Part shown: positions 25,585-33,703 of the stretch, one piece after another
How the letters are laid out: each line of letters opens with the position of its first letter
Position numbering within the stretch: position 1 is the stretch's first letter
Origin: Pseudomonadota bacterium
GTDB lineage: Bacteria; Cyanobacteriota; Vampirovibrionia; Obscuribacterales; Obscuribacteraceae
DNA: 42,094 nucleotides
Direction: 5' to 3'
NCBI GenBank assembly: GCA_021325555.1
Contig: JAJPGY010000025.1
Coordinates: 1-42,094, forward strand
Translations under genes and position numbers: made by a program
The notes under the pieces: model-generated
Told to the model about the DNA's origin: nothing
The model's database searches: none
Seen by the model: the letters and a program-made list of their open reading frames with translations, nothing else

Positions 25585-26769
25585 ATGAAACTGACCACTT
25601 TGCTTGTTTGTGACGCTGGTTTGGACAAACGCCAGACCATCGAGGACCTCATCCACAGCCAGCCTTCGCTGGCGCTTGTGGGGACCGTCTCCGGAGGGAT
25701 GGCGCGCGAACAGATAGGCAGCCTGCATCCAAAGCTGGTCTGGATCGAACTTAGTCCGGCCCCGGTTCGCGGACTGTCGTTGCTTGCAGAGCTGCGGGAG
25801 ACCTTCCCGCAGCTCTACTTCTTCGTCAGCTACGAAGTGCCCGACCCCGAGCTGATTCGCACCGCGTACCGGCTCGGCGCTTCCGACTTTCTGGATGCCG
25901 AGCGCTGGCGGACCGATCTCCCGGCCGCTGTGCAGAGCATACAGTTGAAGCACCAGTCCGAGTCCACCTCAACGGCCGCCGGCCGTTGTGTGGCCATATT
26001 CAGTCCGACCGGCGGGATTGGCGCAACCACAATTGTGACCAATCTCGCCGGTTACCTGAGCAAGTACGGCGAGACCTGCATAGTCGATCTCGACCTGCAG
26101 TTCGGCATGGTGGCTCATTACCTCAACCTGGAGCCCTCGTTCTCGCTTTCCACCATCGACTTCTCGCACACCAACTTCGACGCCACGTACTTGCGCAACC
26201 TGATGACCAAGTACGACGACAAATTGAACATCCTGGCAGCGCCGCCCGAGCTGGAAGACATCGGGGACATCTACGCGGCGCAGGTGCAGGAGATCCTCTT
26301 CACCGCCAAGCAGGAGTTCCGCTTTACGGTGGTGGATCTGCCCAAGAACCTGCTCGACGAGCGGGCGATCGCCACCCTGGACCTGGCGGACCACGTGCTC
26401 GTCCTCACCGAGTACAACTGGGCGGCGATCCTCAACGCCCGCAAGTGCCTGGACACGTTCAAGGCCCACTACAATCAGGAAAAGCTCTTACTCGTGATCA
26501 ACCGCTCGGAATGGCTCCCGCAGGACGTTCTCTCCGAGTGCCGGGCGAACTTGAACTATCCAGTATTTGCCGAGATTCCCAACGATGCAAAAACGGCCAA
26601 GTGGGTGAACAATCAGGGGCAGATCGCCCCCGGTCACACCGCGCTGGGCAAGGCGCTAGACTCACTCGCCCGCCGCTTGAGCGGCGGCGAGCAGCTGCTT
26701 CTCACCGGGGGAGCCGGCGAGAAGGCAGGCGGATTCCGGTTGCCGGCGATTTTTGGCAAGCGCAAGTAA
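25585..26769 (+). CDS. cpaE: Tad pilus localisation ATPase-like protein CpaE/TadZ
   Basis: A 394-residue protein with a receiver-like N-terminal domain (1-115) and a MinD/ParA-like domain from about 135. The deviant Walker A position reads 'PTGGIGATT', so both lysines of the usual KGGxGKT are lost (Thr and Ala). 'CIVDLDLQFGMVAHYL' follows at about 165 as the Walker A'-type strand, and 'FTVVDLPKNLLDE' at about 250 is the Walker B region. TadZ/CpaE proteins place the pilus machinery at the pole; several are known with altered ATP sites. GAGGAGA lies about 12 bases before the ATG. It sits 19 bases upstream of cpaF in the operon. Confidence 0.9.
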   Translation: MKLTTLLVCDAGLDKRQTIEDLIHSQPSLALVGTVSGGMAREQIGSLHPKLVWIELSPAPVRGLSLLAELRETFPQLYFFVSYEVPDPELIRTAYRLGASDFLDAERWRTDLPAAVQSIQLKHQSESTSTAAGRCVAIFSPTGGIGATTIVTNLAGYLSKYGETCIVDLDLQFGMVAHYLNLEPSFSLSTIDFSHTNFDATYLRNLMTKYDDKLNILAAPPELEDIGDIYAAQVQEILFTAKQEFRFTVVDLPKNLLDERAIATLDLADHVLVLTEYNWAAILNARKCLDTFKAHYNQEKLLLVINRSEWLPQDVLSECRANLNYPVFAEIPNDAKTAKWVNNQGQIAPGHTALGKALDSLARRLSGGEQLLLTGGAGEKAGGFRLPAIFGKRK

Positions 26770-26788
26770 TAAGGTGGTGAGCTAGCAG

Positions 26789-28339
26789 ATGTCAGACGAA
26801 AGAAAAGATCAAAATTTGCCGGCGCGTCCCGCATCCTCTTTGATGGGACAGCTAGTGAAACAGAGGCAGGCGGGCGAGGTCGCCCCGGTGCCGCAACAGG
26901 GCGGGCAGGTGGCCAGGCCTGGACAGCAGGGCGGCGGGCTGGCTCAGCCGGGCGGTCCCGGCGCCGCCGCAGCGCCTGCTGGCCCCTCGAAGGCGGAGAT
27001 CGACCGCATCGACGCCCGCGAGGAGTATACCAGCCCTCAGCAGGCTGTCGAGCCGCAGCAGGAGCTGGGCAAGTTCTCGGCCAACCAGGGATTGATTCGC
27101 GAGCGCGAGAAGCTGATCATCGACCAGCTGCGGCGTGAGCTGGACACCTCTCGCATGACCCAGATCAGCGAGGACACGCAGGCCCAGGTGCGGGCCCGCA
27201 TCCGGGAGATCGTCAATTCCGATCCGGCGCCGCTTACCATGATGGAGAAGGGGATCCTTCTGCAGAACATCCTCGACGAGGTGTTCGGATTCGGTCCCCT
27301 CGGCCCGCTCCTGAGAGACCCGAGCATCGGCGACATCTGCGTCAACGGTCCCGGCGCCGTCTACGTGGAACGGCACGGCAGGCTGGAGAAGACAAGCATC
27401 GTCTTCGAGAACGAGCGCCACCTGCGCATGACGATCGACAAGATCATCCAGCCGCTGGGACGCCGTCTCGACGACAACTCGCCGATGGTGGACGCCCGTC
27501 TTCCCAACGGCTCCCGTGTCAACGCCACCATTCCGCCGGTCACCATCGACGGGCCGACGCTGACCATCCGCTGTTTCGGCACCGCGATCATGTCGCTCGG
27601 TCAACTCTGCGAGAAGGGCTCGCTGTCGGTGCCGATGGCCGAGGTCCTGAAGGCCTGCGTGAAGGGGAGGGTCAACATGATCATCTCCGGCGGTACCGGC
27701 TCCGGAAAGACGACGCTGTTGAACGCGCTTTCGGCGCACATCAACCCGCGCGAGCGGATCATCACCATCGAGGACGCCGCGGAACTGAAGCTGCAGCACG
27801 ATCACTGGGTGCGCATGGAGACGAGACCTCCCAACACGGAGGGCAAGGGTCAGATCACCCAGCGCATGTGCCTGATCAACTGCCTGCGTATGCGGCCGGA
27901 CCGGATTATCCTCGGGGAGTGCCGCGGTGAGGAAGCCTTCGACATGCTCCAGGCCATGAACACCGGTCACGGCGGCTCGATGACCACCATCCACGCCAAC
28001 TCGCCGCGTGACGCCACCAAGCGCCTCGAGAATATGATTCTCATGTCCGGCGTCGACATGCCGCCGCGGGCGGCGCGCGAGCTTATCGCCAGCGCCCTGC
28101 AGGTGATCATCCAGATCCGCCGTCTCGAGGACGGCACCCGGCGCGTGACGGAGATCTCCGAGATAACCGGCATGGAGGGCGATGTGATCGCGATCAACAC
28201 CTTGTTCCACCTCGAGCGCGAAGGTCGCGACCCGCGTGGCTTCTTCAAGTGCCGCCACGTCGGCTCCGGTCTGCCGCCGAAATTCCTCGAGCAGCTCGAA
28301 CAGGAGGCCGTGCCGTTCAAGATCGAGTGGTTGCGCTAA
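26789..28339 (+). CDS. cpaF: Tad pilus secretion ATPase CpaF/TadA
   Basis: A 516-residue ATPase of the type II/IV secretion family. The first 80 residues are a disordered Gln/Gly/Pro/Ala-rich extension, longer than usual. The N-terminal domain holds '[26 protein letters not shown]' around 170-195, and the RecA-like domain has Walker A 'GGTGSGKTT' at about 301-309. The Asp box is 'TIEDAAEL', the Walker B '[11 protein letters not shown]', and a His box '[14 protein letters not shown]'. It powers pilin polymerisation from the cytoplasm with TadB and TadC. A purine-rich AAGGTGGTGAG precedes the ATG. An AT-rich inverted repeat overlaps its stop codon. Confidence 0.94.
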   Translation: MSDERKDQNLPARPASSLMGQLVKQRQAGEVAPVPQQGGQVARPGQQGGGLAQPGGPGAAAAPAGPSKAEIDRIDAREEYTSPQQAVEPQQELGKFSANQGLIREREKLIIDQLRRELDTSRMTQISEDTQAQVRARIREIVNSDPAPLTMMEKGILLQNILDEVFGFGPLGPLLRDPSIGDICVNGPGAVYVERHGRLEKTSIVFENERHLRMTIDKIIQPLGRRLDDNSPMVDARLPNGSRVNATIPPVTIDGPTLTIRCFGTAIMSLGQLCEKGSLSVPMAEVLKACVKGRVNMIISGGTGSGKTTLLNALSAHINPRERIITIEDAAELKLQHDHWVRMETRPPNTEGKGQITQRMCLINCLRMRPDRIILGECRGEEAFDMLQAMNTGHGGSMTTIHANSPRDATKRLENMILMSGVDMPPRAARELIASALQVIIQIRRLEDGTRRVTEISEITGMEGDVIAINTLFHLEREGRDPRGFFKCRHVGSGLPPKFLEQLEQEAVPFKIEWLR

Positions 28340-28362
28340 ATTTTGAGGGTACGCAAAATTTA
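28337..28362. repeat. AT-rich inverted repeat between cpaF and tadB
   Basis: TAAATTTTG (28337-28345) and CAAAATTTA (28354-28362) form a perfect 9-bp stem with an 8-nt loop. The left arm begins with the cpaF TAA stop codon. It stands out in an otherwise GC-rich operon and could be an mRNA processing or stability element, or a protein site. Confidence 0.6.
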
Positions 28363-28375
28363 CGGGAAATAGGAC

Positions 28376-29317
28376 ATGAGCGGCATATACCTCACTGGCT
28401 GCTTGGTTTTCGCTGTTGTGATGGTCGCGGGCTTCTTCCTGATAGCGGCCGCGCGATCGCAGCACGCCGACGAGCTGACGCGCCTGGCCAAGCACCAGAA
28501 GCGCCTGGCCGAAAAGCAGCCGCTGGGGGTCGAGGAGGACATCTTTGCCGCGCAGCGCACCGGCTATCTGGCGCGCATCCTGGCCCAGGCCGGACTGGAG
28601 GCCAAGTACGCCTCGATCAAGACGCAGTGGATCTGCACCACTATCGGCACCGCGGTTGGTTTTACGATGCTGGCCATGCTGGTCTCGCCCGATCTGATGA
28701 TCCTGGGCTTGATCTTAGGCGCGCCGGCGGGCGCCGCCGGCTTCATAATGTACCTGAACCGCCTGGCCAAGCAGCGGCAGGCCAAGATGACCGAGCAGCT
28801 GCCCCAGGTGCTCGAGTCGATGGTGAGCTCGTTGCGCGCCGGCTCGCCGGTGATGGAGACATTCAAGGTGCTGGCCGAGACCGCCCCCGACCCGATTCGC
28901 TCGGAGTTCAAGCGGGCGCTCATCTCGCTGCAGCTGGGCAAGCCTTTCCGGGAAGCGTTGAACGAGATGTCCCAGCGCATCCGCACCCCCGACTTCAAGC
29001 TGTTGACGCAAGCCGTGTACATCAGCCAGGACGTAGGGGCGAACCTGGCCGATGTTGTCGCCACCATCGCCGAGGCCATCCGCGAGCGCTTCAAGCTCCG
29101 CGACTTCATGAACAGCTTGACCGCGCAGGGCAAGGCGACGGCGGCCTTCATCGGCGTCCTGCCGTACGGGATCACGGCGCTCACCTACGTGATGACGCCC
29201 GGCTACATCGTGCCGTTTTTCAACAACCCGATCGCCAGGATAATCTTCATCCTCCTGGTCTTCTGGGAGATGATCGGCTTCTGGATCCTGATGAAGCTGA
29301 CTACCTTCGAGGTCTAG
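28376..29317 (+). CDS. tadB: Tad pilus inner-membrane protein TadB
   Basis: A 313-residue T2SF-domain (GspF-like) membrane protein. Membrane helices lie near residues 5-25, 85-105, 108-125, 255-278 and 285-310. The cytoplasmic segment between has 'EQLPQVLESMVSSLRAGSPVMETF', then 'LISLQLGKPFREALNEMSQRI' and 'ISQDVGANLADVVATIAEAIRER', the canonical TadB blocks. It pairs with TadC to form the platform driven by CpaF. The ATG at 28376 lies 36 bases after the cpaF stop, with a weak GGAC site. The stop is five bases before tadC. Confidence 0.92.
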   Translation: MSGIYLTGCLVFAVVMVAGFFLIAAARSQHADELTRLAKHQKRLAEKQPLGVEEDIFAAQRTGYLARILAQAGLEAKYASIKTQWICTTIGTAVGFTMLAMLVSPDLMILGLILGAPAGAAGFIMYLNRLAKQRQAKMTEQLPQVLESMVSSLRAGSPVMETFKVLAETAPDPIRSEFKRALISLQLGKPFREALNEMSQRIRTPDFKLLTQAVYISQDVGANLADVVATIAEAIRERFKLRDFMNSLTAQGKATAAFIGVLPYGITALTYVMTPGYIVPFFNNPIARIIFILLVFWEMIGFWILMKLTTFEV

Positions 29318-29322
29318 CCTGA

Positions 29323-30255
29323 ATGGACACGTTCATCATCGCGGTTCTGGTGTTCATGACGGTCGTCGGCATAGGGGCGATCATATTCCGCGTTTTCTTC
29401 ATGGACGCGTACCTGGACTACCAGGTGCGGCTGCGCCCGCGCAAGGCAAAGGAGGAGGAGAGCGCGGCCGAGAAGCCAAAAGAGTCGGCCATCCTTACGC
29501 TCGCCCAGAGCGTCGGCGAGCTTCTGCTGTCGGTGATGCCCAACCTGGCCGACAAGCGCGCGACCACCCTCCTCATTCAGGGCAACTACCGCACGCCCCA
29601 GCACCTGGCCATGTTCATCGGCATCAAGGCGATTGTGGTCTTCTGCGCGGTCTTCGTCGCCCTGGTCGGCGCCGCGGGCCAGCCGCTCAACATTCTGGCC
29701 GCGCCGGTGATCGGGCTTCTGGGCTGGATGCTGCCCAACTTCTTCCTGGCCACGCGGGTCAAGAAGCGGCAGGCCCAGGTCTTGAAGGAGCTGCCGACCG
29801 TCATCGACCTGCTCATCGTTTGCGCCCAGGCCGGTCTTGGTCTGCTCATGTGCGTAGACAAAGTGTCCAAGGAGATCTCGGAGAGCTGCCCGGTTCTGCA
29901 CGCCGAGCTCAGGCAGCTGCTCAACGACGTCAAGATCTTCGCCAAGTCGGTGGCCCACGCGCTTGCCGAGATGGGCGAGCGCTGCGGGGTGGAGGAGCTG
30001 GTCAACATGGCGTCGGCGCTAATCGCCGCCGAGACCAAGGGCTCTGACATCAGTTATCCGCTCAGGCAGCAATCCGAGGCCCTGCGCGACAAGATGAAGC
30101 GCAAAAAGGAGGAGGAGGCGTCCAAGGTGCCGGTGAAGATGGTGCCGGTGATCATGATGTTCATCATGCCGCTCATCCTCTGCCCCATGCTCGGACCGGC
30201 CGTAATCACGATCATGAACTCGCTGGGACCGGTCTTTGGCGGTGGGCATAAGTAA
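29323..30255 (+). CDS. tadC: Tad pilus inner-membrane protein TadC
   Basis: A 310-residue T2SF-domain protein. An N-terminal helix (about 4-26) is followed by a charged linker, two membrane helices (about 102-145) and 'KELPTVIDLLIVCAQAGLGL' in the cytoplasmic domain. The motif 'ISYPLRQQSEALRDKMKRKKEEEASKVPVKMVP' (split here as a run near 240-275) precedes two C-terminal membrane segments. This layout is standard for TadC. Its 3' end overlaps the DUF192 gene by 14 bases, so the two are coupled. Confidence 0.92.
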   Translation: MDTFIIAVLVFMTVVGIGAIIFRVFFMDAYLDYQVRLRPRKAKEEESAAEKPKESAILTLAQSVGELLLSVMPNLADKRATTLLIQGNYRTPQHLAMFIGIKAIVVFCAVFVALVGAAGQPLNILAAPVIGLLGWMLPNFFLATRVKKRQAQVLKELPTVIDLLIVCAQAGLGLLMCVDKVSKEISESCPVLHAELRQLLNDVKIFAKSVAHALAEMGERCGVEELVNMASALIAAETKGSDISYPLRQQSEALRDKMKRKKEEEASKVPVKMVPVIMMFIMPLILCPMLGPAVITIMNSLGPVFGGGHK

Positions 30256-30607
30256 GTTCGGCCGCTTCCACAACGCCACCAGCGGCAAGACGCTGGCCGA
30301 GAAGGCGGGCATGGCCGACAGCTTCCTCACCCGCCTGCGGGGGCTGCTCTGGCGCCGGCCCTTACAGCCGGGGGAGGGGTTGTATCTCACAGGCTGCCGG
30401 TCGATTCACATGTTCGGCATGAAGTACGCCATCGATGCCGTGTTTCTGGACCGGGCAGGGTCGGTCGTGGGCGTCGTGCGTGCGCTGCCGCCGGGCGCTG
30501 TCTCCCGCTTCTACCGGGCGGCCGAGGGCTGCCTGGAGCTGCCGGCCGGCACCATCGAGGCCACCGGCACGCAGGTCGGGGACACCGTCGAGCGCACCCT
30601 CATTTGA
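30242..30607 (+). CDS. DUF192 family protein
   Basis: About 121 residues (GTG at 30242; an upstream TTG at 30236 adds two). DUF192 landmarks are 'FLTRLRGLLWR' near residue 30, 'GEGLYLTGCRSIHMFGMKYAIDAVFLD' around 45-70, and 'LELPAGTIEATGTQVGD' near the end. No signal peptide is seen, though DUF192 proteins are often exported. Function is unknown. The gene begins inside the end of tadC and so is translated with the Tad operon. Its last eight bases overlap the convergent prepilin peptidase gene. Confidence 0.85.
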   Translation: MGISKFGRFHNATSGKTLAEKAGMADSFLTRLRGLLWRRPLQPGEGLYLTGCRSIHMFGMKYAIDAVFLDRAGSVVGVVRALPPGAVSRFYRAAEGCLELPAGTIEATGTQVGDTVERTLI

Positions 30608-31127
30608 CGAATCCAAGAAATTGCATGGTCTGCCGCTCGAGCAGGATGGCCAGGAGCGTGCCGGCGGCGATGGCCGGACCGAGCGGCACCGGCGCCTTGA
30701 GCGTCGTGGCCAGCTTCTCCAGCGGCAACGGGCCGACGCGTCCAGCCAAGAGCCCGATGACGATCGCTTGCCAGGGGACGCAGACCGCCACGCGCGCAAA
30801 AGCGTAGACGCCAAAGCACAGGCAGAAGTAGAAGTAAGTGAGAAGGACGAGCGCCGGACCGAGGAACGCCCCCACGGCCGCTATCAGCTTGACGTCGCCG
30901 TAGCCGACCTGGCGCAGGCACAGCTTGGTGGCCGAGACAACCGCGGCGCCGACCAGCCAGCCTGCCGCCGCCCAGATCGCCCCGCGGGCGCCGTGGGACA
31001 GATAGCTCATGAGGATGCCCAGCGCTGCCGCCGGGAAGGTGAGCAGGTTGGGGATCTTCATTGTCCGCATGTCGATGGCAGCGGCAATGGCGACGACAAT
31101 CAAGCAGGCGATCTGCGTGGCGGTCAT
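30600..31127 (-). CDS. cpaA: Prepilin peptidase, TadV/CpaA type (A24)
   Basis: A 175-residue polytopic membrane aspartyl protease with about five helices. The catalytic pair is Asp19 in 'AAIDMRTMKIPN' and Asp78 in 'VGYGDVKLI' (GxGD motif). It lacks the N-terminal methylase domain, as do TadV/CpaA enzymes. It should cleave the Flp prepilin. The ATG at 31127 fits the family start. It lies 10 bases downstream of ridA on the same strand, so it is transcribed from the ridA promoter and opposite to the other Tad genes. Confidence 0.88.
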   Translation of the reverse strand: MTATQIACLIVVAIAAAIDMRTMKIPNLLTFPAAALGILMSYLSHGARGAIWAAAGWLVGAAVVSATKLCLRQVGYGDVKLIAAVGAFLGPALVLLTYFYFCLCFGVYAFARVAVCVPWQAIVIGLLAGRVGPLPLEKLATTLKAPVPLGPAIAAGTLLAILLERQTMQFLGFVK

Positions 31128-31137
31128 ACTGGCATGT

Positions 31138-31521
31138 TCAGCTGCCGGCAACGGCAATCGCCTCAATCTCCACGCTGACGTCCTTCGGGAGTCGGGATAC
31201 CTCCACCGTGGCCCGCGCCGGCCTGGCGGCGCCGAAACAATCGGCGTAGACGCGGTTCATCTCCGCGAAGTCTTGCATGCTGCGCAGATAAACAGTCGTC
31301 TTCACCACCCGGCTCAAAGAGGCGCCGGCCTTCTCCAGGATGGCCTGGAGGTTGGCAAGAACGCACGCCGTCTGCTCGGCTACCCCCCCCTCGACTATCT
31401 CTCCGCTGGCCGGATCGATGGCGATCTGTCCGGAGACGAAGATGAAACCGTTGGCCACGATGGCCTGCGAATAGGGCCCGATTGCTTGCGGCGCCTTGTC
31501 TGTCGATACGGCGTGAACCAT
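31138..31521 (-). CDS. ridA: RidA family enamine/imine deaminase
   Basis: A 127-residue YjgF/YER057c/UK114 protein. The family signature is complete: 'AIGPYSQAI' at residues 13-21, '[10 protein letters not shown]' at about 28-37, '[17 protein letters not shown]' in the central helix, '[11 protein letters not shown]', and '[23 protein letters not shown]' near the C terminus, where the Arg is the active-site residue. It hydrolyses reactive enamines such as 2-aminoacrylate. AAGGAGGAG sits a few bases upstream of the ATG at 31521. It is transcribed ahead of the prepilin peptidase. Confidence 0.95.
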   Translation of the reverse strand: MVHAVSTDKAPQAIGPYSQAIVANGFIFVSGQIAIDPASGEIVEGGVAEQTACVLANLQAILEKAGASLSRVVKTTVYLRSMQDFAEMNRVYADCFGAARPARATVEVSRLPKDVSVEIEAIAVAGS

Positions 31522-31558
31522 AAGCTCCTCCTTGAAAGCCGGGAGGCATAAAGACCTA

Positions 31559-31564
31559 ATTATA
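31559..31564 (-). promoter_or_regulatory. -10 box for ridA and the prepilin peptidase
   Basis: On the minus strand this reads a perfect TATAAT, about 38 bases before the ridA ATG and ahead of the AAGGAGGAG ribosome site. No good -35 was found at 17 bp. Transcription would start near 31552. Confidence 0.45.
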
Positions 31565-31689
31565 GAATGTTCGAGCAAAGGTGCGCTTTCCGGCCGGTGG
31601 ATTGCACGACGGGCAGATCGCAGGCGGGCGATCGGGCACCGCCGGTGGTGGTACGGCGGCAATCGCTACAATACTGCCCGCTTCCCGGT

Positions 31690-31713
31690 CAGGGCGCATG
31701 CAATGCGGCCCTG
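31690..31713. other. Stem-loop after the Gly-rich secreted protein gene
   Basis: CAGGGC-GCAT pairs with ATGC-G-GCCCTG across a 3-nt loop with one bulged base. It lies 50 bases downstream of the minus-strand gene ending at 31763. No T-tract follows, so intrinsic termination is uncertain. Confidence 0.4.
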
Positions 31714-31762
31714 AGAGCTTCCGGTAAGAATCCGGGGGATGTGCGCTCCTGCGGAACCGCGG

Positions 31763-32581
31763 CTAGAAGCCGGGGAACGAGCCGCCGATGCTGCCGGCGC
31801 CGGGGATGCGGACCTGCCCGAAGCCGCCGTTCGGGCCGGCGCCGCCTGAGAAGGAGGGCCCGCCGGGGAATCCGCCCGCGCCGCTGAAGCTGGGGCCGCC
31901 CGGGCCCATGCCGCCGCTGAAGGTGCCGCCGGGACCGCTGAAGGTGCCGCCAAAACCGCCTGGCCCGGCGCCGCCCTGGAAGACGCCGCCGCCTACCGGC
32001 CCGCCGCCCTGGAATCCGCCCGGAAAGCCGCCGGGAAAGCCGCCGCCGTCGGCGCCGGGAAAGACGCCGCCGCTGGGGTCGTAGTAGCCGCCGCCCGGGG
32101 TGCCGCCGGGAAGCGCGCCATACACGCCGCCGCCGCCGCTTCCGGACATGCTCATCTCCGGCCCGCCGATGAACTCATCCTTGCCCCAAGCCGAGGGCAG
32201 CAGGCTGCCGTGACCGGTGGTCAGCCCGGCGCTGTCGGCCTGGATGCCGGCGTTGATGCGGTTTTGCGGTTCGAACCCGTTGAGCGGGGGCGGGCCGTCG
32301 GTTCCCTCGTCGCCGTAGATGTAAAAGGCCTGTCCCCCTGCTTGCTGGACGAAGCTGTCCAGGGTGGTCGGCGGTAGCCCGCCGGCGGTGCCGAACACCG
32401 GCGCCATGCCGGCCGAGCTTGCCCGGGGAAGCATCGGGGCGTTGGTCCCGGTGCGGTAGGTGGGCCCCAGGCTGCCGGTGGTCGGCGCCGAGTAGCGGAG
32501 CTGCGCCCCGGTATCTTGAGCCAGGACCGGGCAGGCCGCCAGGGCGATCAGGGTTAATGCTGTAATGGCCGATTTAAGCAT
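31763..32581 (-). CDS. Secreted Gly/Pro-rich protein 1
   Basis: A 272-residue protein with a typical signal peptide (Lys at 3, hydrophobic core to about 20, Ala-Gln cleavage site). The mature start 'QDTGAQLR' is shared with the protein encoded at 32617. The first 130 residues are low in charge with no known fold. From about 140 the protein is more than half Gly with Pro, Phe and Ser, in irregular 'GGFPGG' and 'FSG' units. Such sequences form surface or matrix materials. A ribosome site is weak (GAGAG). It is 35 bases downstream of its paralogue on the same strand. Function is unknown. Confidence 0.7.
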   Translation of the reverse strand: MLKSAITALTLIALAACPVLAQDTGAQLRYSAPTTGSLGPTYRTGTNAPMLPRASSAGMAPVFGTAGGLPPTTLDSFVQQAGGQAFYIYGDEGTDGPPPLNGFEPQNRINAGIQADSAGLTTGHGSLLPSAWGKDEFIGGPEMSMSGSGGGGVYGALPGGTPGGGYYDPSGGVFPGADGGGFPGGFPGGFQGGGPVGGGVFQGGAGPGGFGGTFSGPGGTFSGGMGPGGPSFSGAGGFPGGPSFSGGAGPNGGFGQVRIPGAGSIGGSFPGF

Positions 32582-32616
32582 GGTTGAACTCTCACTTTAG
32601 AAGCGCAGTCTCCCGT

Positions 32617-33255
32617 TCACAGTCCGGGTAAGCCGGGAAAGCCGCCACCGTCAGCCCCCGGAAACGGCATGCCGCCGCCGGGAAAGCCGCCGCCGGGAAA
32701 TCCGCCGCCGGGAAAGCCGCCGCCGGGAAATCCGCCGCCGGGAAAGCCGCTGCCGGGATCCGGCGGGCCCCAGCCGCCGGGCCCGCCGTCGTCGACGGAG
32801 CTCGGTGCCATCGGCGCCAGGTCTACGGTGTTGAGGTCGACGCTGCTGGTCGAGGTCGGCGGCAGCACGCCGCCGAAGTTGTAGGCGCGTCCGGTGACGC
32901 CGTTGTAAATGTCAGAGCCGGTGGCTGGAAAGCCGTAGTTGAACTGCCCGGAGGGGATGCCGCCGGCCATGCCGCTTTTGGGTGCTTCCAGCGGGGTGGT
33001 AGACGGCGGGATCACCGGGCCGTTCATGCCGTTGTAGCCTTGCGGCAGGGTGGGGAAGGTGTTGCCGGTGCCGGCGTCCAGGTTGCCCGGCGGCGCCAGG
33101 GGGACGGTGTCCTGCCAGGTGGTGTCGGTCTGCCGGAGCTGGGCGCCGGTGTCCCCTGAGGATTGGAATGAGCTCGGGCCCTGAGCCTGCGCGGGGAGGA
33201 GATAAAGGAGAACGCCTGCCGCCGATATTAATGCGAACTTGCGAAGCCTTGGCAT
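32617..33255 (-). CDS. Secreted Gly/Pro-rich protein 2 with GFPGG tandem repeats
   Basis: A 212-residue protein with a signal peptide (Arg/Lys-rich first seven residues, hydrophobic core, cleavage near 'AQA'). The mature region begins near 'GDTGAQLR', matching the neighbouring paralogue. A Pro/Thr/Asn-rich middle (about 40-150) precedes five tandem GFPGG units and a 'GADGGGFPG' tail. AGGTGAGC lies eight bases before the ATG at 33255. The pair probably form one operon and one surface or extracellular structure; the nearby Tad locus is a possible partner, but this is inference. Confidence 0.7.
   Translation of the reverse strand: MPRLRKFALISAAGVLLYLLPAQAQGPSSFQSSGDTGAQLRQTDTTWQDTVPLAPPGNLDAGTGNTFPTLPQGYNGMNGPVIPPSTTPLEAPKSGMAGGIPSGQFNYGFPATGSDIYNGVTGRAYNFGGVLPPTSTSSVDLNTVDLAPMAPSSVDDGGPGGWGPPDPGSGFPGGGFPGGGFPGGGFPGGGFPGGGMPFPGADGGGFPGLPGL
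32671..32757. repeat. 15-bp tandem repeat in the Gly-rich protein gene
   Basis: Units of GCCGCCGGGAAAGCC or the same with TCC (plus strand) recur about five times, encoding GFPGG on the minus strand. The G/T alternation gives a 30-bp super-period. The near-identity at DNA level suggests recent expansion and likely copy-number variation. Confidence 0.85.
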
Positions 33256-33703
33256 GACTAGCTCACCTGAATGCTAGGAAGTCTCGATGGTCCCGGGAGG
33301 GAGGAAGGAAAGGCGCAGCCCGCCCAGATGAAGGGCCTGCCCTTTTTATACCCACAACAAAGGTATTTTAGTTGCGTTATGGCCCTTGCGGTCGCCGCCG
33401 GGGGCCGAAAATCTGCCCGCGCGGGCGAGCCGGCACCAGAGGTGGTGGCGGTCGTGCACGACGGCCCGAAAGCCGGTGCGGGGGCTGAAAGATACGTGCT
33501 GCTCATCACAGACGCTCCACCGCTTTAGACGGCGACCTGGCTATTCACCTGGTAGTAAGGTCCACTCCGGGAGCAATGCCCCCGCATCACCAGCCCGGCT
33601 GAAACGCTCAAGAAACGTTACAATAGCGGACTTTAGATGGGTGCATATTACTGACCACCGATTCCATTGTCAATAGGGGTGGGCAGGCGGCGAGGTTAAT
33701 TCT
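33256..33703. other. Intergenic control region between the Gly-rich genes and tsaD
   Basis: A 448-bp divergent gap. It should hold the minus-strand promoter for the Gly-rich pair and a plus-strand promoter for tsaD. TATAAA (minus strand, about 33344-33349) and TACAAT (33619-33624, plus strand) are the best -10 candidates; neither has a convincing -35. Short open frames on both strands lack ribosome sites and are not called. Confidence 0.4.

Noticed and set aside
26852..28495. 547-codon minus-strand frame across cpaF
   Set aside because: Shadow of cpaF; the plus-strand gene has all ATPase motifs.
32617..33255. CRISPR array from regularly spaced repeats
   Set aside because: The 15-bp units are contiguous without spacers and encode GFPGG in frame.
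33258..33528. Short opposing frames between the Gly-rich genes and tsaD
   Set aside because: Both lack ribosome sites and recognisable features; they overlap each other.
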